Source of the DNA: Diphasiastrum complanatum | Lineage: Eukaryota > Streptophyta > Lycopodiopsida > Lycopodiales > Lycopodiaceae | Assembly: GCA_029204225.1 (NCBI GenBank) | Contig: CM055099.1 | Coordinates: forward strand, 48,784,141 to 48,848,140 | Direction of reading: 5' to 3' | Length of the DNA stretch: 64,000 nucleotides | Shown: positions 33,063 to 46,639 of the stretch, in pieces | How the letters are laid out: each line of letters opens with the position of its first letter | Numbering within the stretch: position 1 is the first letter of the stretch | Notes under the pieces: model-generated | What the model was told of the DNA's origin: nothing | What the model saw: the letters and a program-made list of their open reading frames with translations, nothing else | Database searches by the model: none | Position numbers and translations under genes: made by a program

Positions 33063-36000
33063 ATGGCAAACATCAATGAGACAATTTTGGGCGATGCAAG
33101 CAAACTTGATGGGGCTTCTAACTACAACATCTGGAAATTCAAAATGAAGAGCATTTTGATGGAGAAAGAATTATCGAAGATCGTGGTAGGTATTGAAGTC
33201 CGGCCAAATACCACTCCAGGTGACATGAGGGCCTTTGATAAAAAGGCGTAGAGAGCATTGTCCTTAATCAATCTTTAAGTGAAAGACCATGTAATCACTC
33301 ATATAAGTGATGCCACGACAGCTAGGGGAGCTTGGGAAACTCTTAGAATGCAATTTCAAACTTGCAATCCAGCTCGGGCCATGTTCTTGAAGTCGAGATT
33401 GAATGCAGTAAGGATGGAAGAAAGTGAATCAGTGGGATCTTTCTTCACAAGGATAAAGGAGCTGAGAGATCAACTTGTGGCAATTGGAGAACCAATTAGG
33501 GACGTTGAATTGGTACATACCACAATGAGCGGTGTCTCAGAAGGGCTACAGATGTTTGTGAGCGGCATTGCTTCGAGGGAGAGGTTGCCTACTTTTGAAG
33601 ACTTCCACGGAATCATGTTGCAGGAAGAGCAGCGTCGCGAAGTGGTGAAGTCAAGGCAAACCCCACAGGAGGATCAAGCCTTGCTTGCTAAAGGCAAGCA
33701 GAAAGGATGGAAAAGGATTCCTAAGAAATCCAAGGATGATGATGACGAGGGAGAGTTGTCATCAAAAGAGACAAGAAGAAGAAAGACAAATGCTACTATT
33801 GTCACAAACCGAGTCATTGGGCACGCGAGTGTTACAAGAAGAAAGCGGACATAAAGGCGGGAAAAGAAACTCAAAAAGGCAACATTGCCAAAGATGATGG
33901 AGAAGATGACGAGACAAGTGTCTTCTCATTGGCATTGGCATCCCAAGTTGATGATGGTGCCAGATGGTTCATAGATTCAGGCACCACAAGGCATATGACT
34001 GGGAAACGTGATTGGTTTGAGAAATTCTCACCAATCCATGATGGGGATAAGGTCACTCAAGCCAATGGGGAGAAATGCCAAATACAGGGTGTGGGCAATG
34101 TACCTGTACAGTTTCCTGATGGTAAAATCAAGAATATCCCTAATGTGCTTTATGTTCCTGGACTCAAAAAGAGTTTGCTTTCTATTGGTGTAATGGCAAA
34201 TATTAAGGTTGAATTTGTCAAGGATGGATGCCTTATGAGGGATATGAACCACAACCATAAAGTGGTGGCGAAGGGTTATAGAGATAGTAATTGTGGCCTT
34301 TATAAACTGGATGCTACAAAACCAGGAGAATATGGTTTGGCTATCTCAACAGCATCTCAATCTGAGTTGTGGCACAGAAGACTTGGTCATTTGAACTATG
34401 GTAGCTTGAGATTGATGGCGAAGCTAAAGATGGTAATAGGGTTACCGGCATTGCAGGATGATCATCATGCAATATGTGAAGGATGCGTCATGGGAAAGCA
34501 TCACAGGAAGACATTCAAGAAAGGTGGAGTTGCAAGAGCTAAGAAACCGCTGGAACTCATTCACAGCGACCTGTGCGGCCCAATGAAGACCATGTCGTTG
34601 GGGAAAGCATATTATTTTATGACTTTCATAGATGATTACTCTAGGAGGACATGGATTTATTTGTTGAAAAAGAAATCTGACACTTTTACTTGCTTCAAGG
34701 AGTTCAAGACTTTGGTAGAGAACCAACTGGATGCACGCATTAAAGTGCTAAGATCTGATAGAGGGGGCGAATACAAAACTGATAATTTTGAGGACTTTTG
34801 CAAAGAACACGACATCAAAAGACAATTCACATAGTCGCCGCATAGTAATGGTGTAGCTGAAAGGAAAAACGAGACTATTATGGAGAGTGCACGCTCCATG
34901 ATGAAGCAAATGGTCTTGACCAATTCACTTTGGTCGGAAGCATGCAGTGCGGCAACGTTCTTGCAAAACAAGAGCCCTACAGTTGTGGTTCCAGATGTGA
35001 CTCCCGAAGAAGCATTTACAGGAATAAGGCCAAAAATCGACAAGTTTCGTGTCATTGGATGTAAGGCCTATGTAATGAACAAGATTTACATTAGCAAAGA
35101 TGTAATCTTTGATGAGATGCATAGGTATGAAGATGAAGACCATGCAAGTGGTGAAAGCATCAAAAGACTTCCCACAATTTTGGAGGAAGAAGATGAAAAA
35201 GATGCTCCACAAAATGATGCACGTGAAGACGAGAGTCGAGAGGGCGAGTATGAAAAGACACCACTCTTCAAGAGCATAGGGGTAGGTACTTGCCAATAAG
35301 AGCAATAAAGGAGAAACCGGTTGGAAGTAAGAGACATTACTTAGACACTCCTTGGGATACATACTCTCCTCGTAGTGTATCACCTGAATCTAAGTTACCA
35401 AAATGGTATGAAATGATCATGAAGGACGCAAAGCTAAATCAACCAGGATCTAGCACACAAGGAGAAGTGAGAAGATCAACGCGGGAAAGGAAGTCTCTCG
35501 ATCGTTATCATGTGAACTATGCCCAAATGAGTGACATTTTGAAGTGTCGAGAGCCATCAACCTTTGATGAGGCAAAAGATCACAAAGAGTGGCAAAGGGC
35601 AATGGAAGAGGAGATAGAATCCATCCATAGGCATGATACATGGGAGTTTTTGATCTACCACTTAGAAAGAAACCCATTGACAACAAATGGGTGTTTAGAA
35701 CAAAGTTTCATGCAGATGACACGATAGCAAAGCATAAGGCACGCCTAGTAGTGAAGGGTTATGAGCAAAGCAAAGGAATTGACTATGAAGAGACATTTGC
35801 TCCAGTGGCTAAGTGGACTACGCTACGTCTTATCATTGCCCTAGCATCTCATTTTGGGTGGAAAATCCATCAAATGGATGTGAAGTCCGCATTTCTGAAT
35901 GGTGACTTAGAGGAAGAAGTTTACGTGGTCCAACCACATGGCTTCATGGCAAAAGAGCAAGAACAGAAGGTATGTAAACTACACAAATCACTTTATGGCC

Positions 36001-37082
36001 TTAAGCAAGCACCACGCGCATGGTATGGACGCATTGACAATTACTTTCTTTCTCATGGATTTGTAAGAACAAATTCAGATCCAAACCTTTATGTTCTTAT
36101 AAATGATGATAGCATTGCCTTGATTGTACTTTACGTTGATGATATCATTATCACAGGCAATGATGAGAACCTCACTCGTTCTATCAAAGCCAACTTATGC
36201 AAGCAGTTTGAGATGACAGATTTAGATCTTATGCAATATTGCTTGGGTGTCAAAGTATGGTAAACTGGCAGTGATATCAGGTTATGTCAAAACAAGTATG
36301 TGGGTGAGATATTGGAGAGATTTCACATGACAGAGTGCAAACCTTCCATCACCCCTTGCGAAGCTGGTAACAAATTATCGTGTATTGATGATAGTGCACA
36401 TGTTGACGCTACTCTATTTCGTCAGCTAGTTGGGAGTTTGATATATCTTATGACTACACGTCCTGATCTCTGCCATGTTGTAAGTTTGATTAGCCAATTT
36501 ATGTCATCACCCACTATGGACCATTGGAAAGCTGCAAAAAGGATTTTGAGGTATGTGAAAGGTACACCTAATCTTGGCTTAATCTATAAAAGACAAAGTG
36601 TTTTACCTAAGTTGCAGGGGTATGTTGACGCTGATTGGGCAGGAAGTATAGATGATAGAAAGTCAACAACAGGTTATGCATTCAATTTTGGTAGGGGTTG
36701 TTTTTCATGGTCTAGCAAGAAGCAAGATACTATTTCTCTTTCTTCTACATAAGCTGAATATAAAGTGTTGAGTTCTGCTACCCAGGAAGCTGTTTGGCTA
36801 CGTAAGTTGTTATGTGAGATTGGCATGAAGCAGGTAAATCCTACTGTTATTTTCTGTGACAGTCAAAGTGGAATACAATTGGCTAAGAATCCTATCTTTC
36901 ACGCAAGGACAAAACATATTGAGGTAAAATATCTCTTTGTGCGTGAGAAGCTACAATCCGAAGATATAAATATTCTACATTGTTCTACGTTATTACAAGT
37001 TGCTGACATATTTACGAAAGCTTTAAGTAAAGAAAAGTTTGAGACTTTTAGAGCCAAACTTGGCTTAGATCTGGTTATGTAA
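33063..37082 (+). pseudogene. Gag-pol of Copia element E with multiple stops and frameshifts
   Basis: The Gag starts at the ATG at 33063 (NYNIWKFKMKS). Domains in order: zinc knuckle CYYCHKPSHWAREC (33791-33832), protease WFIDSGTTRHMT (near 33967), pre-integrase WHRRLGHLNYG and CEGC, integrase Asp in HSDLCGPM (34562), Asp in RSDRGGEY (34751) and Glu in NGVAERKNE (34850), RT with YVDDIIITG (36132) and RNase H with DADWAG, STTGYAF, HARTKHIEVKY and DIFTKALS. Lesions include stops near 33251, 34834, 36263 and 36752 and frameshifts near 33790-33850, 35075-35300 and 35640-35720. All domains are represented, so it decays from a complete element. Confidence 0.9.
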
Positions 37083-37173
37083 AAAGCCTTTACTTGTAAT
37101 ACTATCATGGAGGTATGTTCCATGAATAGAGTAAACTCTAAAATAAAGAGAGACGTTGCTCATTGAGGGAGAG

Positions 37174-37426
37174 AGTTAAAATAGCAATGATCGACTTATA
37201 CAATGCTTTCTTATTTCGACGGCACCACGTGTGCTTAGTTCTGGAGTTATTGGGCCGTCTTTCTTTTACGAGTCCTTTGAGTCCTTTTAAGCAACTTATC
37301 TTTGTACTTACTTATCAGTTGAATATACAGTTTGAGGAGAGCAATTATGTTGTCCTGTCTTGTTGCACTTGATGTTGTGCTGTGGTGATTGATCCGGTCA
37401 GGTGTTTAAACTGTGTTTTCTTAACT
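37174..37426 (+). repeat. 3' LTR of element E
   Basis: The 253-bp LTR from AGTTAAAATAGC to TTTTCTTAACT matches the inverted copy at 18792-19031. Immediately after it AAATGTGGTG begins the right half of repeat R. Confidence 0.88.
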
Positions 37427-38425
37427 AAATGTGGTGTCATACTAGTATAATTGAGATCTGCACCTAGACATTTGAGATTTCTAAATCATTGGCAATTAAC
37501 TTGAGTAGTTGATTACTCCAGGATGAAGTTAATTGGTAAAACAATCAATGTGATGTGGATTCACCAGGAACTGATAGTTTTCATTTATATTGCTTGTAAG
37601 ACGCATGATTAGTGAATCATTTGGATTCATCAATTAAAATTGTGTGCATTGAATATAGAGTATTCTTGGGATAGAGTATTCCTTAATTAAGGAATGAACT
37701 TAGTTCATTAGTGATTGTATCCCAAAGCGCTCAACAGGATAATGAATCATAATGAATCCGAGAATAATAACTGAATTAATATTCAACAGGACTTTGGGTA
37801 TCTAGATTTGATTCTGGATTGTAATCTAAAGTTTTTTTGTAGTGGAGATGATTGTCATTTTGATATGCGACCAGTCTTTAATTACCAGTGGTTTATAGAA
37901 CTTGAATCCCGCACTTCAGTCAAAGAATCTTGTTTGGAGAATGTTCTTAAAATCCAGTATTTTCCTAGTGGGAAAGATTTTGGAATGATTCTTACTTTTC
38001 TTGAGTTATGTTAGACATATACTCCAATATCCTATAAATGATTAAGTATGGTTTTGGATTCCAGAAAATTATGATTGACGAATCATACGAATCTAAAAAT
38101 TTATGGTTGATGGATCGTAAATAGATACTTAATTGTTGTCAGATGATTGTAAAGAATTGTAATGATTCTTAAGTGTGACGATTAGGTCTTGGTCTGTAAT
38201 TGAGTAAGAATTCAAATCAGTGTTTTGAATCTCTTTACTCCAGTATTTTATTTGAGAACCTATGGATCTCACAGACATTCTCACAAGATAAGTATTCTAT
38301 TTGTGGAGAATTTAACTATTTTAGTGGATGTTATTCTACTATAGTATATGGTAGTAGATGCTTGAGTACAGTTCTTCACTTACTTGGATCTCCAGTTATC
38401 ATAGGAGACAAATAAATCTATTAAG
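37427..38425 (+). repeat. Repeat R, right half
   Basis: It aligns with 28729-29690 from AAATGTGGTGT to AAATCTATTAAGAT with moderate divergence. It is the right flank of the E insertion. Confidence 0.8.
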
Positions 38426-39462
38426 ATGAATGAATGTTATTTTCTTGCATTTGGTGCTAGAAACAGGAGCATTTAACTCAAAAGAGTATCTAGGATACTC
38501 AGAATTGGGTTTTAATCATTCTATATCTTAATGATTCTCCTAGAGATTCTAGTTGAATGAATTATCATATCTTAGAATTGGATTCTAAGGATAGTTGTAC
38601 TTGGAAGTTTTTATGAATTGTCTGTAATTATTATTTCTTTCCTTTAACTTTAATCTCCTAAGTTAGGTATACTTCATCCAGTGGTTCATGTAGGTGTTCT
38701 ACATGAAGGTGATGTTACTAACTTCTGTTGAGTGTAACCATGTTGAGAAAATATATCTCTTAATGTACTTTTTCAAACCGGAATTTGTACTCCAGAACAG
38801 AGATTAACGGTTGAAAATAATTTTTTCTGAGTACTTGTTTGATATGAAAGTCAGATTGAGGATAATGATTTTCTTGGTTTATACTGAAAGTTAAAGGAAC
38901 CGTAATTCTTTCCTGTTCTTTGGAGCTTCTAAGGATAGAAGCAGTTTAAGGAGGGAAGAATGTTATGGCCATATTCGGTTAAGGACCTGGAATAGTCCTA
39001 ATATGGTAGACCGGCCCTCCAGTACTCGAGATGATTGGTCACGCCGAGATTTAATTCCATGTCAAGGCCTGTTTGTGACTAATTACCTTGAGAGGACCCA
39101 TACACTCTAATTGAGACATATGGAGTATTGCATGTCTGTGTGACGGATCTGGGCAGAAGGACTGCATGAAGAGATGTGATCTATTTATAGTTGACCTGCA
39201 TGGGGGTTGCATGGTTTCATGCACAGGACTCTACTCTCTATATAATGAGGTGGGGATTCTTCCGTCGACAGATTAGATTAGGTTACCAATTTCTCTCTTC
39301 TCCTCTTGTTTCACATGGCATGGCTTGGGGGCTAGATCCAGTTTTGATCTAGGATTGGTTGGGCGGTTTGGCTCCATAGTCTCTCTTATGGTGTTCTCCT
39401 ATCCTCATCTTAGAGGCAATCCTTTAGGGTCTTTACAGGCCGTAGGGAGGCGCGCAAGGGAG
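38426..39462 (+). other. Possible LTR start at 38961 (TGTTATGGCC) after a purine tract
   Basis: GGAGGGAAGAA is followed by TGTTATGGCC, and a TATATAAT box lies 280 bp on (39239-39247), which together look like a polypurine tract and the promoter-bearing start of an LTR, perhaps Gypsy. No second copy was found in the window. The stretch before it is unannotated. Confidence 0.35.
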
Positions 39463-39473
39463 CCCCCCCCCCC

Positions 39474-39532
<59 letters not shown>
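39463..39532. repeat. C13 tract followed by (TC)n microsatellite
   Basis: Thirteen C residues (39463-39475) run into about 27 TC units. Confidence 0.96.
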
Positions 39533-39537
<5 letters not shown>

Positions 39538-39539
39538 GC

Positions 39540-40840
39540 GCCACACGCGCACACATAATCAAAATAGCTTACCACTATAACAACAAAGCTAACAAAAGCT
39601 GATCTTTGACATCACAAGAAACTTTGCTTGAAAATATTCAAATATTTGAAAATGAGAAACAAAGAGATTGTAATTTAAAATGTTAAAAATAGTTTTTGAA
39701 ACTAAAATTCATTTTGCAATGACATATAAGCTTTGAGGCAATGCTCGGGAAACCTCCCTCAAGTTTCCCTTTGATATACTACATCTTTCAATGGATTTCG
39801 GCTTTTAAAAATGCACGCTTTCTAAAACCTTCAACTCAAAAATGTTGTAAAACCCTACAACTATCAAAGATTGCCGGTTATTATAGTAGCTAGCCTTGTT
39901 AAAGAATAGTCCATCAAATGAAACTATTTTTGATTTGCAATTATATTCACCATCCAACTATTTTTTTCTTGGGCATCAATCTAGCTCGCTCTCATGGTAC
40001 AATGTATTATAAGGTTAGAGATTAGCCACATATCAATAGGTCTACAAATATAACTTATATAAAAAACTGTGCAAAAGGTCAAGCACTTGCAAGGTAGAAC
40101 TTCCCAACAGTCCCTATAGTATTATAACGATCTACATGCATCCTTATATGTTCATAAGCCAACAATTTAGAATCCTACATATATTCGAGTAAATATACAA
40201 TTTCCTACAAAATCAAAATTTTATCGATTTTTAAGAAGTCAACATCCTGCATTATATCCTTAGGCGGTTTTTGAGAAAACTTGTCAGTTCCATTCCTAGA
40301 CTATGCCATTTCCCCGAGCACTGCTTTGAAGATATGATTTAGGTAGCTTACCACTTTGGGACTAAGCTAACAATGAGATCTTTTAATCATGAGAAAGTTT
40401 GAAGTACAAGTGACCAGTCTACATATCGTTTAAAAATGAAAAACATGAATTGTCACTTAAAAGAATCATAATAATAAAAAACCAATTTGCATACTCAAAT
40501 TCACGAGGTAGAGACACCTCAACTTCTAGCAAATCATCAAAATAGCTTGTCGCTGTCACGACAGAGCTGCAAAACAAGGCGATCTTTGACATCAGGACAA
40601 GCTTTATCTCAAAGCAAACAATAATTTAAATGTTTGAATCTAGAAAAAACACGAGATTGCATTTTTAAATGGCTAGAAAATATAAATTACTTTGGTGGTA
40701 GAATTCATCACGCAAAGACACACGCTGTCTCTGAGCAAATGATCAAGGATAGCTTCTCGATTTGCGCCAAACGAACAAAAAGACTAGATGATATGGATGG
40801 GTGTATGTTATCCTTTTTCCACATAAAAAAAGGGCTTAAA
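39540..40840. other. Unannotated AT-rich DNA upstream of the importin gene
   Basis: No supported gene, repeat pair or RNA. Short open frames here have no protein-like features. Confidence 0.45.
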
Positions 40841-41570
40841 TTTTGAGCTATATTCCACTCAATGGGCAGAACGGACTTAAGGACGTACGAAAAGTTTGTC
40901 CACCGGTTGTTCCAGCTGGACAACACAATCAGCCAGTGGTCGGTAGCATGGACCGGTCGTTGCCATTCCAAGCGGGAAAAACAAAACTCTTTCCGAAAGC
41001 CGAAACCCTCTCACCACCAGAAAATAAAAAGAAGAAGAGAAGGCGAGGAGGGCGAGGGCGAAGGAGAGCAGAGGAGGGGAATACAGCCGCAGATGTTTTG
41101 TAGCAACCTTGTTCTCAAGCGTGATCGCTAAGAGCAGCCGTCGTGTGTTTTTTGTTGAGTTGGGGTGACGGGCTCCGCTGGAAAAGGCCTCCTGCTCAAG
41201 CCCTAGGGTGGCGGGGTTTTGACAAGGTTTGAGTCTGAACTTTGATCCTTCTTAGGGCTTCTGCTGCAGAAGAGCTTCATTTATTGTATTTGATACTTTT
41301 TGTTAATGTTGCTTCCCGAGGATTTGGATCGGAATGACATTAAGTTCTAGATTGGATTCTCAGGCATTTTGTCAGATCAGATAAGATGAAGAGTGAACTT
41401 ATAAAATAAACTGGTGAAAGAGAGTTTTCAGAAGCAGTAGATCCTGAAGAATATAGGAAAAATAGATCGAATGATTATTGGCATATAAAACGTTTTTTGA
41501 AGAGCCTTTGTTGATAGTATTTTTAGGGTTTTGAGTAATAGGATTCTTTTTCCTGGTTTTGCAGTTTGGA
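40841..41570 (+). promoter_or_regulatory. Probable promoter, 5' UTR and 5' UTR intron of the importin beta-1 gene
   Basis: Composition changes sharply here to purine- and GC-rich DNA (GAAGAAGAGAAGGCGAGGAGGGCGAGGGCG near 41028), as in plant 5' UTRs. A pyrimidine-rich tract and TTTTGCAG end at 41564, a good splice acceptor 6 bp before the ATG at 41571, so an intron most likely interrupts the 5' UTR. A donor such as AAG|GTTTGAG near 41226 would fit but is a guess. No firm TATA box was identified. Confidence 0.5.
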
Positions 41571-43996
41571 ATGGCTCTAGAGGTGACACAGGTTCTACTC
41601 AATGCACAATCTGCTGATGGAGTTGTGAGGAAGCTTGCAGAAGATAATCTGAAGCAATTCCAGGAGCAAAACCTCACTGTGTTTTTAGTGTCGCTCTCAC
41701 ATGAGCTTGCCAACAATGAAAAGCCGGCAGAGAGTCGTAGACTTGCAGGGTTGATTCTCAAAAACTCTCTTGATGCCAAGGACACTGTGAGAAAGGCTGA
41801 GCTGGTTCAGACATGGGTCTCTCTGGAGCCTAGTGCTAAGGCCCAAATCAAAGGTGCAGTGATGCAGACACTTTCATCTGCTGTTTTAGATGCAAGCCAT
41901 ACTGCCGCTCAAGTGATTGCTAAAATTGCAGCCATTGAACTTCCGCGCTCCGAATGGCCAGAATTGATAGGGATCTTGCTGGGAAATATGGGAGGTCCTC
42001 AAGTTGAACAACCTACTCACTTGAAGCAGGCAACGCTTGAGACACTTGGTTACATCTGTGAAGAGGTTTCGGCGGATGTTCTTGCCCAAGATCAAGTGAA
42101 TTCTATTCTCACAGCAGTTGTTCAAGGCATGAATGCTACAGAGACAAGCAATGAGGTGAGGCTATCGGCGACTAGGGCTCTCTGCAATGCCCTTGATTTT
42201 GCACACTCCAATTTTGAAAATGACATGGAAAGAAATTATCTCATGAGGGTGGTGTGCGAAGCCACTCTTTCTCCTGATGTGCGGATCAGGCAAGCAGCTT
42301 TTGAGTGCTTAGTCTCAATTGCTTCTACGTACTATGATAAGCTTGCGCCTTACATGCAAGATGTATTTGTGATAACCTCAAAGGCAGTCAAGGAGGATGA
42401 GGAACCTGTTGCTCTTCAGGCAATAGAGTTCTGGAGTGCTATTTGTGATGAAGAAATTGAGATTCAGGAAGAGTATGGGGCAGAGTTTTCTGGGAATTCT
42501 GAGGTGCCTTATTTTCGCTTCATCAAGCAGGCACTGCCGGCGCTAGCGCCAATGCTGTTAGAGACTCTTACCAAACAGGAAGAAGATCAGGATCAAGATG
42601 AAGAGGCATGGAATCTGTCCATGGCGGGAGGAACATGCCTTGGGCTGGTTGCAAGGACTGTGGGAGATGACATCGTGCCCCTGGTGATGCCTTTTGTTGA
42701 AAGTAACGTGTCAAAGCCTGATTGGAGGTGCCGGGAGGCTGCTACTTACGCATTTGGCTCCATCCTTGAAGGGCCATCTGTGGAAAAGCTTGCACCTCTT
42801 GTAAATATTGCTCTCAACTTTATGTTGAATGCAATGAAGGATGAGAATAATCAGGTAAAAGACACAACTGCTTGGACTTTGGGGCGGATAATTGAAATTC
42901 TACATGGATCAGAGGTGGAAACCCCAATAATTACTCAGACGAATCTTCCACTCATTTTGTCCGTGTTGCTAGAGAGTATCAAAGATGCTCCTAATGTTGC
43001 AGAGAAAGTTTGTGGTGCAATATATTTTCTGGCACAGGGCTATGAGGATACCGCTGGTAGTTCATCACCCCTTTCACCCTTCTTCCAGAGTCTTGTGCAG
43101 GGGCTGCTTTCCGCTGCTGACAGAGAGGATGCAAGTGAATCGAGATTGAGATCGTCAGCTTATGAGACATTGAATGAAATCGTGAGATGTTCAACTGAAG
43201 ATACAACTCCTATTGTGATGCAATTGGTTCCGCTTATCATGCAGAAGCTCAATTTCACCTTAGAAATGCAGATCCTTTCATCAGACGACCGAGAAAAGCA
43301 AAGTGAACTGCAAGCCCTTCTATGTGGTGTATTGCAAGTGATCATACAGAAATTAGGAGCCTCGGACGCAACTAAATTTGGGGTTCTTCAGTATGCTGAT
43401 CAGATGATGGGATTATTTTTGAGGGTCTTTGCTTGCAGAAGTGCAACTGTGCACGAAGAAGCAATGCTTGCAATTGGGGCTCTTGCATATGCAACAGGGG
43501 TCGAATTTGGAAAGTACATGCAGGAATTCTATAAGTACTTAGAGATGGGGCTGCAGAACTTTGAGGAGTATCAAGTATGTGCTATCACAGTTGGAGTGGT
43601 AGGTGACATTTGTCGAGCATTAGATGACAAAGTGCTGCCTTTCTGTGATGGAATTATGACCCAGCTTCTGAAGGACCTTTCAAGCAATCAGCTACATCGC
43701 TCAGTAAAGCCACCGATATTTTCCTGTTTTGGGGATATTGCTTTGGCTATTGGAGAGCATTTTGAAAAATATTTGAGATATGCTATGCCTATGCTTCAAG
43801 GAGCTGCAGAGCTTTCTGCTCAGCAAGTTGACCGGGATGATGAGACAATTGACTACAATAATCAACTGCGCAATGGGATTTTTGAAGCATTATCTGGCAT
43901 TTTCCAGGGATTTAAGAACACGAAGGCAGAGTTAATGACTCCTTATGCTGGTCACATTATGCAATTTATTGAGAGTGTATACCAAGACAAGGACAG
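41571..43996 (+). CDS. KPNB1: Importin subunit beta-1, exon 1 (residues 1-809)
   Basis: The product is the nuclear transport receptor that binds importin-alpha/cargo, nucleoporins and Ran-GTP to carry NLS proteins into the nucleus. The ATG at 41571 gives MALEVTQVLLNAQS, as in plant orthologues. The importin-beta N-terminal domain is at about residues 22-100 (SRRLAGLILKNSL), followed by HEAT repeats throughout. The acidic loop QEEDQDQDEEAW at about 337-348 and PDWRCREAATYAFGSILEGP near 383 are the family's most conserved landmarks. The exon is 808 codons plus two bases and ends ..GACAG|GTATTA; reading past it gives non-family sequence. Together with exon 50051-50246 the protein is 873 aa, close to the roughly 870 of flowering plants. 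The frame has no lesions. Confidence 0.96.
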
Positions 43997-45986
43997 GTAT
44001 TACTTAACCGGTTTTTCCTCTATGTACTTTATTCCTATTTACTGGATGGCGGTTATTAAGTTCATGTATTGCCTCCAAATTGCTATTCGCCTCATAAGTC
44101 TAGGACATAGATCAGTTGACATGCCCCCTGAGATTCAGTTTGGAGAGCTGGGCGTAAGGAATAGTTAGAACTAGATCAAATTCAGTAGATTTGTGTCAGG
44201 ATTTGCATTGAGATTTTAAGATTCCAAAACTTTTTGAAATATTTGAATCAAACAAAGTATCAAGAGAATAAAATTCATGTGAAATTTTTTAGGGATTGGG
44301 TTTCCTTAGCATCGATTACCATAAGAGACCAACTTACCTCTCAACAAATCTAGAGCTTTTACAATTTATCACATGCCTATTTTTTAACATTTTCTAGTTC
44401 TAATTTCGACTAGGAATTACAGATTTGAAAACTGCATCAAACTGAAAAGATGAGAAGAAGGTTCAAAATCATTCAATTCAAACTTTGTTGTAAAAATGAT
44501 GTGTAGGGGCGTCCAGAGTCCCCAGCTAACTTTGTGCAGTAGAGTGTTGTTGGTATGTGTGATCATCAATGTTTATGTGGATTTATTGTCTAAGCATATT
44601 CTGAGCTGTGATAATGATTTAAGGTGTGACTGTACATTTGTTTCTTGTATGTGTGCACGTTGTCTGTAGACTGTGTGTTCGTGGAATGGATTGTGATCTG
44701 CATGCAAAAACAACTGTCTGCGATCCGTGACCTGGATTGCATATTTTTTGTTTTTTTATAGGAAAAAACACTAATGGCTGTGCCTTTGTCTCTATGCATT
44801 CATGTTTGTTGATTTGAATTCATGTTTGCCATAGCCTCTCCTGCTCCTCAATGGTCAAATTGAGGCATGTTGCTGAAGTTGAGTAATTATATTCACATAT
44901 TCGTAAATCCCCAATAATGGAAATTTTTGTCTGTTATGCGGAAGTCGGAATGGATTGAAAGAGAAATCAGATGACGAAGAAGGGTCCTCATGAGAGTTCG
45001 CTCAGAAGAGATCAATGATAGTAGCGTTCATATTGTTAAGCCTCAGCAACTTTGTGCAAGTTATTGTCAATGGTTGTCGTAATGAGAAGATTCAAAATTC
45101 TTGTCATTTCCTGATAAGCATGTTCTCATCTTTGCATTGTCGATACAAATGTGCTACTGCTGATAGCTTGATATATTGAGTTGGATACTTGGGACGGGCG
45201 TAGCAATTTGCTATTGTGTGGATGGGTTTACAGACTCCAAGCATTTCGTGTACTTGGTCCATCCTGCACACAGGCAGCACCTATGATTCTTCTTGTCATC
45301 ATGTTGTGTGACCTGAGTATGTCTTTGTATTTATGAGTGGCCAGCATCTTCTATTTCCTCTTGCATATGGACGCTGAGTAGTCCTGCAAGAGCATGTGGG
45401 CACTGGGCTGGATAGATGGTGCAGGAAGTCGAGGGCACAATTTTCTTTCTTGTATCCTATGCTCCCAATCAAAGTACTGCATTCAGAACTGGCTGGCAAT
45501 CAGGTACTTTAACCATGGGCTACCGTTGGGTGATCTCATAGAAGTTGTTCACCGCTCAGCTATTTTAGAAATTAGTCCACACTTGGTTCGAACTACACAA
45601 CCATTCCGACCTTTTCTTATCTGTGTCATGTAGCAGCCTAGCATCATGTTGGTGCTGGCAAGAGCTTCTGCAATGCGATTGGACTTGTTTTGTGTGCCCT
45701 CTCATGACCTAGTGACTGAGCTTGTCCCATTGCAAGTGGATGTTAGTGTTCATGCGAGGTGGTGAGTTGTTGATAAAAAATCTCAAAGCGTTGCAACAAT
45801 ATGACACTATGGATGGGCTTCTGGAAATTCCGCCCGACATTTTCATGCATATGTGGGTCTATCTCACACCTATGAGTATTCCCTAGCTCTTTCATGTAGA
45901 ACGTAGCACCATATCCTCAAGCTGGTGTTGTGACTGTTGTTGCATCTCTTTGCGATGTCTAGTCCTTCTCAGATGTAGGTGCCAGT

Positions 45987-46354
45987 TACAAGCTAAGATT
46001 CACTAGCTATGCTAGAAAGCAGGACTTAAGCTAGAAAGCAGGAAGAGAATGCTTAAGGAGGCTAAAGAGGAGCAATCATCATAAACGGAATAAAGGAATA
46101 CAATGATGCCCTACTTATACCCTCTCCTTGAATCAAATGGAGGATTCAAAAAAGGGAGGGAAAAGGATTTGGAGGGAAAATAGTGCGCCTTCCCAATAAG
46201 AGGACCCCACTCCAAATCAATGTGACCAAGTCCTAAAAATATAACCAAATAGGGCCCAAGGCTAGTATATGAATAAAAAGGGCCCTTAGCCTGCTTATGC
46301 ATAATAACAATAAAAGAATGGACGCGGCGAATGTAATGAGCCAAGTCCATAACT
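45987..46354 (-). repeat. 3' LTR (left copy) of the intronic element
   Basis: It runs TACAAGCTAAGATTC to CCAAGTCCATAACT on the plus strand and matches 48589-48957. The element's polypurine tract follows to the right. Confidence 0.88.
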
Positions 46355-46639
46355 CTCCCCTGCAAAAAAACAAAGCCCTCCACCGGCTAGCAAGCATAAT
46401 GACTATCTAAAATAATAATGTAAGCATGCTAAATACTGAAAAATCACGAACCAATGGAAATACTGATGGAGAGGACATAAGTCGTCGCAACAAATACCCC
46501 AAAAGTATCATAACTTTGTAAAGCAAGTACTAAGCAAATATTACAATAAAGAATAGTCATAGCTAGCCGAATCATGAAGTAGAGGGAACATCTACAATGA
46601 TATCTGTAGTAGAAGAAAGAACTAAAGCCATGAGGGCTC

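Larger units (their letters stand above)
33063..37426 (+). mobile_element. Element E, 3' portion (gag-pol and 3' LTR)
   Basis: This is the body of E in plus orientation. The matching 5' LTR, primer-binding site and leader are inverted at 18251-19031. The polypurine tract GAGGGAGAG precedes the 3' LTR at 37174. E belongs to a different Copia lineage from A-D judged by its Gag and by its short LTRs with AGTTAA/TTAACT ends. Confidence 0.85.

Noticed and set aside
41559-41570. In-frame TTG start upstream of the importin ATG
   Set aside because: It lies across the splice acceptor GCAG at 41561-41564; the ATG at 41571 matches the family start.
43997-44168. The importin frame continues for another 57 codons to a stop at 44166
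   Set aside because: The extension is unlike importin beta, while GTATTA at 43997 and the exon at 50051 restore the conserved C-terminus in frame.
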